64,000 nucleotides of DNA from Takakia lepidozioides (GCA_030704615.1 CM060734.1:25978001-26042000), one strand, 5' to 3'; positions 11,801 through 23,330 are shown, counted from the first letter of the stretch. Translations and numbers: made by a program. The notes: generated from the letters alone by a model not told the origin.

Positions 11801-11929
11801 CCCCACAGAACCCGTAAAAACGCCAAACAACCCTCTAACATTTACTTCGTGGTTGGCTCCATAAAAGCGTGTCTCGGGAGAGCTCCTGCGGGCTGTAAGT
11901 GGCTGCAAGTGGCGGCCGGAATCCATCCC

Positions 11930-12151
11930 CCGGATGGTAATATGGCGCCGAACTTCCATCCAACAGGGGTTGGATGAAGTCGTCTCGGGGGGAGAGGGCT
12001 CCACGTGGCTGCCAGAATCCATCCCCTGGATGGAAATTTGGCGCCGAATTTCCATCCGAGAGGGGTTGGATGAAGTCGTCTCAGGGGCAAAGGCCAGCAC
12101 GTGGATGCCATAATCCATCCCCCGGATGGAAATATGACGCTGAATTTCCAT

Positions 12152-12194
<43 letters not shown>

Positions 12195-12861
12195 GGTTGG
12201 ATGAAGTCCTCTCGGGGGCAGAGGCCTCCACGTGGTTGCCAAAAATCATCCCCCGGATGGGAATATGGGGCCGAATTCCAATCCGAGGCCTCCACGTGCC
12301 TGGCAGAAATCATCCCCCGGATGGAAATATGGTGCCGAATTTCCATCCCAGGCCTCCACGTGGCTGCCAGAAATCACCCCTCGGATGGAAATATGGCGCC
12401 GAATTTCCATCCGCGGCCTCCACGTGGCTGCCAGAAATCATCCCCCGGATGGAAATATGGCACCCCATTTCCATCCGAGGCCTCCACGTGGCTGCCAGAA
12501 ATCATCCCCCGGATGGAAATATGGCGCCGAATTTCCATCCGAGGCCTGCACGCGGCTGCCAGAAATCATGCCCCGGATGGAAATATGGCGCCGAATTTCC
12601 ATCCGAGGTTGGAACGTGGTTGCCGTAAATCATGCCCTGGATGGAAATATGGCGCCGAATTTCCATCCGAGGCCTGCACGCGGTTGCCAGAAATCATGCC
12701 CCGGATGGAAATATGGCGCCATATTTCCACCCGAGGCTGGAACGTGGCTGCCAGAAATCATCCCCCGGATGGAAATATGGCGCCATATTTCCACCCAAGG
12801 CTGGAACGTGGCTGCCAGAAATCATGCCCCGGATAGAAATATGACGCCATATTTCCATCCG
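11930..12861. repeat. About 60-bp palindromic tandem array
   Basis: Roughly fourteen copies of a unit contain inverted arms GGATGGAAATAT and its partner around GGCGCC, followed by GAGGCCTCCACGTGGCTGCC-like spacers. From about 12,300 the spacing is near 61 bp. Long open frames here are repeat translations. A 41-nt G run interrupts the array. Confidence 0.9.
12153..12193 (+). repeat. Poly-G tract (41 nt)
   Basis: An uninterrupted run of 41 G lies inside the palindromic array. Its true length is uncertain, because such runs are prone to both slippage and sequencing error. Confidence 0.9.
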
Positions 12862-13505
12862 TGTCGCGGCCCTTTGCCTTGAGGGCAGGGGGTCGGGACA
12901 CAAGAAGGGCTGCCCCTGTGGTGGGGGCAGTGGCAACAATAGGTACGGGGGCTGAAGCACCCTTGAGTGCCCAAGGCACTCAAGGAGGCGGAGGCGCTCA
13001 CTAGGTGGAGCCCCGCACACCGGGTTGCGGTGGGGGTGGTTCCACGAAGGGTGTCGTGGGGAGTCTTGGGACTCATCACGGTCCAATGGGGCCGTGGTGG
13101 GTGGGCCAAGGCTCACCGCGACTCATCACCGGGGTGGTTCGCCATAAAATGACTGGGTTGTTTGTGAAACCCCCACGGACAGTCACAGAAGTATATATAG
13201 GGAGTAGTAACCCCGAGAACGGTGCAAGCCCGTTGGTGACCAAAAACTAGTGAGTAAGCGTGTGAGCTGGAAAGCGACCAAGGTGTGGGGAGCTGTTCCG
13301 GACTGCCAACAACCAAAGGGAATTTCCACTAGGCCCAAATTGAGAGAGGGTCTTGTGGAGGAGTAAAGGGGGACCGTTATGTCCCTGTGAGCAGCCGAAG
13401 CTCCGAGTTGGCCCGGCGGCCAGTTTGGGAGTTAGGCGCGCGCATCAAAGCGAGTAACTATGACTTGAAGAGGGAGCTTACCGAAGTGAGGTGCGCGACA
13501 ATCCG
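12857..13505. mobile_element. Solo LTR with 5-bp target duplication
   Basis: The LTR is 12,862-13,500 (639 bp). Its ends are TGTCGCG and CGCGACA, a 7-bp terminal inverted repeat of the TG..CA type. ATCCG flanks it on both sides (12,857-12,861 and 13,501-13,505), the 5-bp duplication usual for Ty3/gypsy. It interrupts the palindromic array, whose units resume directly after it. No internal coding region remains, so it is a product of LTR-LTR recombination. A TATA element supports plus orientation. Confidence 0.9.
13192..13199 (+). promoter_or_regulatory. TATA box of the solo LTR
   Basis: TATATATA lies about 330 bp into the LTR on the plus strand, a plausible U3 promoter position. Confidence 0.5.
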
Positions 13506-13832
13506 AGGCTGCGTGGCTGCCAGAAATCATCCCCCGGATGGAAATATGGCGCCGAATTTCCATCCGAGGCCTGCACGTGGCTGCCAGAAATCATGCCCCG
13601 GATGGAAATATGGCGCCATATTTCCATCCGAGGCCTCCATGTGGCTCCCAGAAATCATCCCCCGGATAGAAATATGGCGCCGAATTTCCATCCGGGGCCT
13701 GCACGTGGCTGCCTGAAATCATGCCCCGGATGGAAATATGGCGCCGAATCTCCATCCGAGGCCGCCACGTGCCTGGCAGAAAACATCCCCCGGATGAAAA
13801 TATGGCGCCAAATTTCCATCCGCGGGGGGGGT
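13506..13832. repeat. Palindromic array, continuation after the solo LTR
   Basis: Five further units have the same GGATGGAAATATGGCGCC core and GCCTGCACGTGGCTGCC spacer as the array before the solo LTR. The LTR therefore split one array. Confidence 0.9.
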
Positions 13833-13965
13833 CGGATCGTGCCACTCTGGACATTTTTAACCTTTTACTCCCATTTTTCGTGTTTTTGTTGTCTACTTCG
13901 CCCAGAAAACATACAATTTCCTTCCTCCGGTCCCTTTTGTTCCCTTTATCGGTGCAAATTTCATT

Positions 13966-15800
13966 CCATGGATGGAAATATGGTGCCGAATTTCCATCCT
14001 AGGGGTCCACGTCAGTGCCAGAGTTCATCCTCCGGATGGAAATTCGGCGCCGTATTTCCATCCGAGGGGCAATGGATGAAGTCCTTGGGGGCCGAGATGG
14101 GTGCATATGGTTGCCAGATTTCATCCCCGGATGGAAATATGGTGCCGAATTTCCATCCGGAGGGCCAGGGAAGAAGTCGTGTGGGGCCGATATGGTTCCA
14201 GTTGGCTGTCAGAGTTCATCCGCCCGATGGAAATTCGGCGCCGTATTTCCATCCTAGGGGCCAGGGATGAGGCCCTGGTGGGCCGAGATCGGTCCACATG
14301 GCTGCCAAAGTTCATCCCCCCAATGGAAATTCGGCGCCGTATTTCCATCCTACGGCCAGGGATGAAGTCGTGATGGGCCGAGATGGGTCCACATGGCTGA
14401 CAACGTTCATCCCCCCGATGGAAATTCGGTGCGGTATTTCCATCCTAGGGGCTGGGGATGAAGTCCCGGTGGGCCGAGATGGGTCCACATGGCTGCAAGA
14501 GTTCATCCCCCCAATGGAAATTCGGCGTCGTATTTCCATCCTAAGGGCCAAGGATGAAGTCCTGGTGAAACCGAGATGGGTCCACGTGGCCGCCAGAGTT
14601 CATCCCCCCGATGGAAATTCGGCGCCGTATTTCCATCCTAGGGGCCAGGGATGAAGTCTTGGTGGGCCGAGATGGGTCCACATGGCTGCCAGAGTTCATC
14701 CCCCCGATAGAAATTTGGCGCCGTATTTCCATCCTAGGGGCCAGGGATGAAGTCCTGGTGGGCCGAGATGGATCCACATGGCTGCCAGAAAGTTCATCCA
14801 CCCGATGGAAATTCGGCGCCGTATTTCCATCCTAGGGGCCAGGGATGAAGTCCCGGTGGGCCGAGATGGGTCCACATGGCTGCCAGAATTCATCCCCCCG
14901 ATGGAAATTTGGCGCCGTATTTCCATCCTAGGGGCCAGGGATGAAGTCCTAGTGGGCCGAGATGGGTCCACATGGCTGCCAGAGTTCATCTCCCCGATGC
15001 AAATTCGGCGCCGTATTTCCATTCTAGGGGCCAGGGATGAAGTCATGGTGGGCCGAGATGGGTCCACATGGCTGCCAAAGTTCATCCACGGATGGAAATC
15101 GCCATATTTCCATTCGGAGGGCCAGGGAAGAAGTCGTGTGGGGCCGATATGGTTCCAGTTGGCTGCCAGAGTTTATCCGCCCGATGGAAATTCGGCGCCG
15201 TATTTTCCATCCTAGGGCCAGGGATGAAGTCTGGGTCCATGGGTCCACCCTAAACTTGTGAGATGGGTCCACACGACTGCCAGAGTTCATCCCCCCGATA
15301 GAAATTCGGCGCCGTATTTCCATCCGAGGGGCCAAGGATGAAGTCTGGGTGGGCCGAGATGGGTCCACATGGCTGCCAGAGCTCATCCACGGATGGAAAT
15401 TTGGTGCCGTATTTCCATCCGGAGGGCCAGGGAAGAAGTCGTGTGGGGCCGATATGGTTCCAGTTGGCTGCCAGAGTTCATCCGCCCGATGGAAATTCGG
15501 CGCCGTATTTTCCATCCTAGGGCCAGGGATGAAGTCTGGGTGGGCCAAGATGGGTCCACACGGCTGCCAGAGTTCATCCCCCCGATGGAAATTCGGTGCC
15601 GTATTTCCATCCCGGGGGCGGGGATGAAGTCCTCGAGGGCCTGGATGGGTCCTCTCGATGGTGCCAAACTTCATCCCCCGGATGGAAATATGGCGCCGAA
15701 TTTCCATCCGAGGGGTCTATGATGAAGTGGTCTCGGGCGGAGTGGGCTCCACGTGCCTGCCAGAGTTCATCACCCCGAATGGGAATATGGCGCCTTTTTT
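13966..15800. repeat. About 97-bp palindromic tandem array
   Basis: The palindrome (GATGGAAATTCGGCGCC and partner) recurs about every 96-97 bp, for example near 14,224, 14,322, 14,418, 14,514 and 14,610. The spacers contain GGGCCAGGGATGAAGTC and GGGCCGAGATGGGTCCACA. About 18 units are present, with local higher-order repetition: the variant at 15.07-15.2 kb recurs at 15.38-15.5 kb. The preceding 130 bp (13,833-13,965) holds nothing recognisable. Confidence 0.9.
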
Positions 15801-15838
15801 CGGGCGGATGAAGTCCTGTCGGGGTATGACTCGGACAG

Positions 15839-16200
15839 GTGTCGGCCCAAAGCCGGAGCATACAGGCTGGATTTGGTGGTTCTGGTGGGCTTCCAGAGAT
15901 CCCCCCTGCAACAGACGTCATGTCGGAGGCGGATATGAAGTTGGCCGCTGCCAGGATGTTGGAGGCAACCCACAACAACATTGGCAGGGTACTGGGAGGC
16001 ATGGTCTACCCCAACAAAGCTGCGGGCCACCCACAACACATTGGCAGGTACTGGGAGGCATGGTCTACCCAACAAGCTGGCGGATTCTGCTCTGGGCCGC
16101 ATGGTATCGATGCAGGTGGTCAGGCCTGCCTTTTTTGTGATATTGCCAAGCACAAATTCTCTTTTTGGATGGATATCGTATGGGGTCATGAAGAGAGCAG
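15839..16200 (+). pseudogene. Gene family copy 2, 5' part
   Basis: The block RSIQAGFGGSGGLP with MSEADMKLAAARMLEATH matches 2.43-2.58 kb closely. A stretch of about 58 bp around ACTGGGAGGCATGGTCTACC is duplicated in tandem with one-base differences. The homology to copy 1 continues to ATGGATATCGTATGGGG near 16,190. Confidence 0.6.
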
Positions 16201-16204
16201 AACG

Positions 16205-16760
16205 CATACCCGAAAGATATAGTCGACCATATGCTCAGCCTATACCATTTCTGTCAGCCTTTGCCTCTGACTTTCGCGGAGATCGCACTAAGGGAATTTG
16301 CAAAGTTAGACAACCACACCGGCTGCCTCCCCCCTCTTCACTCGGAAGAGCATGTGGGACAAGTTGGTGGCAATAAGGCAGACTCCGTTACTCCTGCAAT
16401 GCCACATTTGCAATATTTAGGGCTTGCCGCCGCCGAAATGACTATGAAATTGCAAGTTCCCAGTGCAAGGAGCATTTGAACTTACTTTTGTAGTCCGCCA
16501 TAGCAGCCTTGAGAAGACTGCGATCCGCCGTACCCCGCCCTATCACACACACACACTCCACGCGTAATGCCAACTAGTTCGTCGGGGTTACTTGGGCTAA
16601 TGTGCTCCATCCATGCGGCAAGCCGATGGTTCCCTGTCCCATACGAAGAACATTTTGTTCAGACAGTGCTGGAAAGATGATCGGTTAACAATCAATTTCT
16701 CGAACTCCGTCCCCGCCGTTTCGCATTTCTTCGATTTTTTGCTATGGAATAGAAGACCAT
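16205..16760 (-). pseudogene. Gene family copy 2, inverted middle segment
   Basis: This segment matches copy 1 positions of about 2,790-3,350 but on the opposite strand. It includes the exon with CCACCAACTTGTCCCACATG and the one that carried the DGNHR motif. The flanking segments remain on the plus strand, so a local inversion happened in this copy. Stops and frame changes are present. Confidence 0.6.
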
Positions 16761-16779
16761 GCTTTGGTATTGCTTATGT

Positions 16780-17045
16780 GCTTTGTTGACAGACCAGAAT
16801 TGACCAAGATTTTGCACCATGCGAGGAGGTTCTACATGGAGTCAGAGAAACGAAATTGACCCTGGGTGCACTCTAATCTTATGTCACGCTGCCAAGAGCA
16901 AAGGCGCACCTCAAGTACAGTCTTCGATGGTGAAGTACGTGGCCATTGCTGTCCGCACTCGGTGACAACTTTCTTGTGGGGGGCGAGGTGGGGAAGCAAT
17001 ACTCACGGGCTCTTAAGCCAACAATGACAAGCGAGAAAGATTCAG
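16780..17045 (+). pseudogene. Gene family copy 2, 3' part
   Basis: The sequence beginning GCGAGGAGGTTCTACATGGA matches copy 1 near 3,480-3,700 on the same strand. The frame is broken by a TGA soon after the start and by indels. From 17,046 to 17,264 I see nothing recognisable. Confidence 0.55.
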
Positions 17046-18370
17046 TCAACACCTCACGCGGCGACGTCACGTGGCCACACCTTAAATCATAAAGTTTCCC
17101 CCTCAGATCGGTGGAACGACTGACCGTAATGACTCCCACCACGTAATGACCGAAGCGACTGGGCTGACCGAACCCAACTAGTCTGTTACTCAAAGTCATC
17201 CAGTCGATTTTTGACCCAAACGATTGGGTTTCCAATCGTTCATTGAGTCGTTAATTCACTGATTCCGACTACACCTCGTCTTGTGTACCCATTAGTATCG
17301 CTAGTGCTCATATCGGCACTCCCCTTAGCAATTGGTGGCACCTCCGTGATGAAAATCATACCGAACCGGTTGTAACAAGGTCTCTAGTAATCCCTATTTA
17401 TGCAATGTAACCGGATAGAGAACCTATTGCAGCTTATGGTTTGGAATACTAAGTTCCTAACATAACCTGTACTTGTATCCACCACAAGCACTCATATTGT
17501 CTACTGGGCCTCACCACCGACAACACGCTCTATGATTGGCCGGTGATCAAATCCGGACCAACCACCTATAAAAACAAGCGCCCAAACCAAACTAACATGA
17601 CGTACAGTCCAGCATGCAAGGAGAGAAGCTAGCGCCTGAGCAGGCTCACGCTTTGCACACTAAGCTTGGGCAGATTCCCTTGAACGTGAGCAGATTCTAA
17701 GCGTGAGCACATTAGGGAAGCGGAGCCTATAACTTGACAAAACAAGGCCTATTGTCGTGGACGCAAACTCGTGTGAAATGGAGGGTAACATAAGCTGCCT
17801 GGGACCAAAGATGCTGAGCTCCATGCACGCAATTTGAGATGAATGTGTGAAGAAATGAACAATGGATGAATGAACCATGGATGAATGAAAGATGGCTGAA
17901 TGTGGCATGAAAAATGACCGGATGAATGAACCATGGATTACTTACATACGATTGATTGTGGTGAAAATCCTTGGGCCCTGTTTTATTTTTGTTTTTGGAG
18001 ATAGATAAACTTCCAGCACAACTTGGGTTTTTGTTCTTTGAAAGGGATGAAGTTTTTGTTGTTACCCAATGATGAACTCTAGGTATCTTCCCTGTGGATG
18101 CACTTTCGTGGAGACCTCTCGTGGATGGAGGTTATGGATGATCCGCGAGGGCCATGACAGTGGATGACTCTCGTGGATGTTTTGTATGGATGGATGACTG
18201 CAGAGGCATCCATCCATCGTTCATCGCGATAGTTAGTCTATGAATCTATAGGCAGGGCGCGAGCCAGCTTCAGCCTGTCAGGAGACTTCACTCTACGAGC
18301 TTAAGTTGATAGCTCGAGCTGGTGTGGGTAGGGCTTTGCAGTGCTATTGCGGTGTTTTCTTTCTTTATGC

Positions 18371-18372
<2 letters not shown>

Positions 18373-18404
<32 letters not shown>
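18373..18404 (+). repeat. Poly-G tract (32 nt)
   Basis: A run of 32 G is followed by another G-rich patch, inside the DNA transposon. Confidence 0.9.
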
Positions 18405-18406
<2 letters not shown>

Positions 18407-18712
18407 TGGTGGGGGGGGGTTGGTGCGGTCAAATTTTTTTCGTGTAGCGCTCGAGCACATGAGGGGCTAATCAAACTTATAGTTCGGGCACCAATATTAT
18501 GGCTTTGGGTATAGGTTCAGAAATCGACTCGGGCTTGGTTCCAGCGAACCACACATTGATAGTATAATATGTGGTTCGTTGGAGAACTATATTATGCCGA
18601 ACCTAATCCCGAACCACACTCCAACCCTATCAAAATACATAAATAGGCTCATATGTATAAATTAAAAGTGGGGTGAAAAACAAATTTAAATTTATCTGAA
18701 AATCTTAAATTG

Positions 18713-18790
18713 TGCTCACATAAGGTTCCTTTTAATTCTATGCTCACCAAAATTTCGGTCTGCTCACCTGCTCACCCGCTCACCTGCAAT
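18713..18790 (+). repeat. Internal inverted-repeat arm (partner about 19,975-20,070)
   Basis: The arm contains CAAAATTTCGGTCTGCTC and CACCCGCTCACCT. Its reverse complement lies about 1.2 kb away. This may mark a second, nested element within the DNA transposon. Confidence 0.6.
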
Positions 18791-19619
18791 CACTAAGCTC
18801 ATCTTACATCGTCGATGAGCCCCTGCTTCCTATTCTCTTCCGCTGCGAGCCAGAGGGTGCTGAATATGAACGCCAGATGGGAACGGGTAAGACCTGGGTT
18901 ATTTACGTAGCCCCCTTTTCCACACCACATGATCTCGTTCAAGGAAGTGTAGCCATTAACCCACATGGAACCATCCAGAATTGAGAGAAGCTACGCCATG
19001 AGCAGTTCACGTAAGCAGGCTCACGCTTTGTGCACAATGCGTGAGCAGGATGGAAAAGCAGAGCCATTTTGGTGACGAAAACATGACGCACGAAGTGATG
19101 TAAACATAACAAACACACTTATGGTTTTGTTGAGTTAGGATAATGAACCCACTCTAGTCATTCTGTAGATGAAACAAAAAGCAGATTGAGAGGATTGAAG
19201 TCTTAACAAAGGTAAATTCGGCCAAACTCAAACCGGAACATAGAGACAAAGAATACATAGGAACCATCGGAAGTTTTGAATGTGCAATGCAAATGTCAAT
19301 ATCATTGCAAATGACGATCACATGAAGTAAATTGTGAAGGCTGAAAAAATTGTCCGCAATATCTTGCAGAGGCAGATTTTGCACCTTTTGAAGTCCAAGA
19401 ATAGACCATCAATATTAGAAGCAGCAGAGAGCAGACAAATGCTGAACTTGGAAGTGGATAGAATTAAGCTTGCTTCATATATTCAGTATGTGATATGGTG
19501 GACTTAGAAGTGCCCCAAATCCCTAAAAGATTTTTTTTTTTGTTTGTTTTTTTTTTCCAAAGTTCCCTTCGAGGAAGCTGGAAATCATGCTTGTGTCAAC
19601 GTAAACATGAATCGACTCC

Positions 19620-19621
<2 letters not shown>

Positions 19622-19654
<33 letters not shown>
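19622..19654 (+). repeat. Poly-T tract (33 nt)
   Basis: A run of 33 T lies inside the DNA transposon. Confidence 0.9.
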
Positions 19655-19658
<4 letters not shown>

Positions 19659-20960
19659 ATAATAAACCTGAAATTCCCTTTGAGATGAGGCCTGAAATCA
19701 TGCTTCCGTTATGCAGCATGATTCTAAGCCAGCTTTTTCAAGCAAGCACAATTACATTGCAAGGGCTTCCATGCCCTCTCCCTTACCTGGTCCTCGCAAA
19801 TCCATGATCAAATTTTCTAGTCATGGGCTATGTCTACATTGACACTAGCCGTTGCCCCGTCCACAAATAGCATGACTTCGAAGAGTAGTGGCAGTGACTC
19901 CACCTATGCTTGACGTTTTCCTGTAAAATCAATACTTTTTGTTTAACATACCCTTGTGGGGGTACTGCTAGGTGTTGATAATGGATAAGTAGGTGAGCGG
20001 GTGAACATGTGAGGAGCAGACCGAAATTTTGGCGAGCATAAAATCACAAATGAATATTATGTGAGCCAGAGAATTTAGTCTCCACGCATCTCCCCCTCCT
20101 CTACTTTTGGACCGGAGGGGAAATGTGCACAGTAGGCGCTGGTTCTTCATAGATAGTTGTGCTTCAGTTTCGTATGCAAACTCCTGTAGCAGTGGATATT
20201 CTTATTCGGAATGATTCATTTGTTTTGAACTGTCTATCAATGGGCCAATACCGAGTTGTATGTTTTGAATGCGGTATGTGCCTCTGTTTCTGTTCTTCTA
20301 TTCATAATTGCCTTCATCCATATAACTCCATTAATCCAGATTTGATGCGTCCATAATTCATCCATTCATCAATTGTTCATCCATCGTTCTTCAAATGTTC
20401 ATCCAACATTCATCCATGCATTCATCCACTCATCATTTGTTCCTCTGTCATATTCATCCACATTCAATCCAATATGCACAATATATCTTCTACCAAATTG
20501 GCAACTACTGCTTGGTTTGTATGCATTCATTCCCGCGGAAATAGGTCTCCCGGGGCTTTGTCATCTGCGGGTGTACTCCCCAGGCGGTGGCACTCATCCT
20601 CATTCGTGATCATCTTTCCGTTCACGTGAGCCGCTCACGGACTAGCATCCCCTGCATGCAAGTGTCGGGGGAATCCATACACATGAAACTCAAACACCAA
20701 CATCCCCCACACGAAAAACCACTCCACAGTGTCGCCCTGCAAAGGCACCCCAGCCCAAACTCGGACTGACTCTTGCCTCCACCTTCAGAAAGGTTTTGGC
20801 CGACAGAGGGTTGAAGACAAAGCAATTCCTAATCCCAGCATGCTCTCATCCCACCACTCCCTCCTATCTCTACCCACTCGCTTGCATGGTTGTAGCAAGT
20901 ATCCTTCAAATATCCCTCAATCAATACCTTAAGAGCTCTTCAACCTTGCGCTCCAAAGCT

Positions 20961-21965
20961 CCTCGAAGTGTTCTCCGATACTCCTCCGAGGAACCCAAAA
21001 AACCTCCAAACAATCCTCCAAAGGCCCTTAAATTTCATTATGTCCTCTCATAAAACAGAGGTATAGTCTGAGGTTGCTCGGGTCCCTCATGTTAATGATA
21101 CCTTTACAGAGGTATAGTTTGAGAATAAGGGTTCTGTTTGGTATACTACCAGAGGTATAGTCTGAGATTAGGGTTCATATATGTTGATACCTCAATAGAG
21201 GTATATCCAAGACAAAGCTAGAATGGCAAAGTCCTTGATTCTATCTTCTCTCCTCAAGCAAAATATGGTCTCTAGGTGGTGATAAGAGACATCTTCTTGG
21301 TCTCTTCTTCCAGCCCAATGTACAACCACGAGTGGTTCCAACTCAACTTGCAAGTCATTGGCCACCAAATCAATCCCCGGCCTTCTGTCCTTGTGATTTG
21401 ATTGCAACCTAACACCATATCTCCATTGCCGAGCAATCATGCATTTGTCTCCTCATCATTGGGCAATTGCTCCAAATCAACACAAATTATGATCTCAATG
21501 TATAAGAGCAAATACTTGTCACTTACCATAATGATTCCAAGCAATCCGCCTTGGATCCCACTCTCCCGCCATGTGCCTTCCTCCGGGTGTTGCACTAATC
21601 GATGTGCTCACCTTGGTCATTTGAATGCATTCCATGACCTCCTGGCCTATGTGTTGCTCTCCTTCATTATAACATGAATCAACACCTCCGCTGATGGAAT
21701 GGAAAGAGGTGAGGACCGGTGGCACAATGATCCAGCATGGAATGAGAATATTTTTGGACGATAGCCACAAGATATCTCAGAGGTGGTTCGGTGCGCCATC
21801 GCAAAGCATGTAAGGCGGGGAGCAAGAACCAGATCAACAGATTTGAGCGTTGTCTCAGAAGCAACCAGGAGCGCCCCGCCACATGCGAAGAAAACCGTTG
21901 GCATGTGCATATGCGATTTTTTAGGGCACTTCTTCGGCGATCCCACGTGCGGTTGGGATTGGCGT
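20961..21965. other. Unannotated stretch with AGAGGTATAG repeats
   Basis: AGAGGTATAGTCTGAG-like motifs recur four times between about 21,055 and 21,212. Otherwise I see no gene, RNA or element that I can support. Confidence 0.5.
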
Positions 21966-22720
21966 AACGGAACAGGGGAGCAAGGACACGGGGGAGCTCA
22001 AGCAGGGGAACGAAGAAGGCCGCCGGGGGGGGGGGCTAACCAGGGAGCGGAGATCGCCGGGAGGTGCAAAACAGGGAAACATAGACACAGGGGAGCGAAT
22101 GAGGGGAGCGAATGAGTGCCAGGGGAACTTGGGAGCAAATGAGGGAGCGGAGAGAGTGGAGTGAGGGAGCGCAACAGGGGCAGAGAGACGCGGGGGGAGA
22201 AAAACAAGGGAGCAAACATACAGGGGAGCGAATGAGAGGAGCTGAGAGCGAAACAAGGGACCAGAGACACGGGTGAGCGCAACAAGGGAGCGGAGAGCGC
22301 TGGGGGAACGAAATAGGTGAGCATTTTACAAGGGAGCAAATGAGGAGAGCGGAGAGCGCCGCGGGGAGGAAACATGGGACCAGAGACACGGGGGAGCGCC
22401 ACATGGAGCTATAAATACATGGGAGCGAATGAGGGGAGCGGAAAGCACCGCGGGGGGAACTCAACAGAGGACGGTAGAGCCCCGGGAGGAGCGAAACAGG
22501 GGAACATAAATACACAAGAACGAATGAGGGGAGCGGAGAGCGTGGGGGGAGCGAAACAGGGGAGCAAATACACGTGCGTGCTCAAGTAGGTGAGCGTATA
22601 AGGGCCGCGGGCGGAGCGAAACCGGGGAGCGGAGACAGGGGGATTCAACAGGGGTGAGAAAGGTGGGACAGAAAGACCGATAGGAGCGCAAAGGGGAGCG
22701 GAAACGGGTCGCAAGGGGGG
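21966..22720 (+). repeat. Purine-rich degenerate minisatellite
   Basis: The plus strand is almost entirely A and G, built from loose repeats of GGGGAGCGAATGAGGGGAGC and GAGCGAAACAGGGGA. The long minus-strand frames rich in Pro, Ser and Leu are translations of this bias. Confidence 0.8.
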
Positions 22721-23029
22721 GGCACATGGCTGGTCCCAGGGGGCGGGGCACGTGGCCGGGCCCAGGGAGGGCTGCAGCGGGTGGGTTCCGGTGAGCGGGG
22801 CCCATGCTCTCGCGCACATTCAACTCCCATCTTATCTCTTGTGTAAACCGAGTTTAGGAGAGTTTGGGCAGCTGTGAGCATGCTCACACCCTACCAACCT
22901 CCTCTACGGGGAAGGAGGCCGATGTTTGGCTGTTTATACTTCCGCTGCAGACAGATTGTAATGAAGAAAGCGCGGAAAAATAGAACGAAATATTTTATTG
23001 CATCGGGAGACACAGTACATGAAAAGATT

Positions 23030-23270
23030 GGCTGTGGCAAAAGTGACCTCATTGCAAAATCATGTGAGGCTCATGAGCTCCAGTTGTGGGAAAGGTCATT
23101 CCAAGTGATCTTGGAGTGGTCAAATTGTAGGGTTCAATCCAAACAACACACACACCAGATAAAATATTTGCCGTGGCAACTGTGGCCTCACCCCACAATC
23201 ATGTGAGCCGCGCTCCAGTCAGGGGAAGGGGCATTGCAGTGGTCGAATTGTCCGTTTCTGGAAACTAATG
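23030..23270. repeat. Imperfect two-copy tandem duplication
   Basis: Two blocks of about 120-150 bp share GTGGCAA, AATCATGTGAG, CTCCAGT and GTGGTCRAATTGT in the same order. They lie just downstream of the 3' end of the hydroxylase gene. Confidence 0.5.
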
Positions 23271-23330
23271 TCTTAAACAGAGAGATGTGACTACCTTGAT
23301 AATGTTAAAAACTTCCTGTTATTAAAGAAC

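Larger units (their letters stand above)
17621..20653. mobile_element. Mutator-like non-autonomous DNA transposon
   Basis: The 3,033-bp insertion is flanked by a perfect 9-bp duplication, GCATGCAAG (17,612-17,620 and 20,654-20,662). Its ends are imperfect inverted repeats: GAGAGAAGCTAG against AGGGGATGCTAG, each followed by a TGAGC..GGCTCACG block. Subterminal GATGAATG-rich tracts lie at matching distances from each end (17,830-17,940 and 20,345-20,470, inverted), so the terminal repeats may extend to about 300 bp. The 9-bp duplication is typical of MULEs. No transposase is visible. A second copy of the left end occurs at about 18,979. Confidence 0.8.
17265..20960 (-). repeat. Dispersed repeat X, split by a DNA transposon
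   Basis: The pieces 17,265-17,620 and 20,654-20,960 are colinear with 33,090-32,390 read on the opposite strand. A TATA-like CTATAAAAA near 17,567 (plus strand) suggests that repeat X is an LTR or promoter-containing unit of another family. The 3-kb insertion between the two pieces is described separately. Confidence 0.7.

Noticed and set aside
12101-15722. Long overlapping frames across the palindromic arrays
   Set aside because: They are translations of tandem repeats, open in several frames and on both strands.
1-15800. CRISPR-like appearance of the palindromic arrays
   Set aside because: The spacers are themselves repeated, the context is eukaryotic, and no cas genes are present.
21921-22887. 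Overlapping minus-strand frames of 110-160 codons
   Set aside because: They are the complement of a purine-rich minisatellite, so the Pro/Ser/Leu bias explains them.
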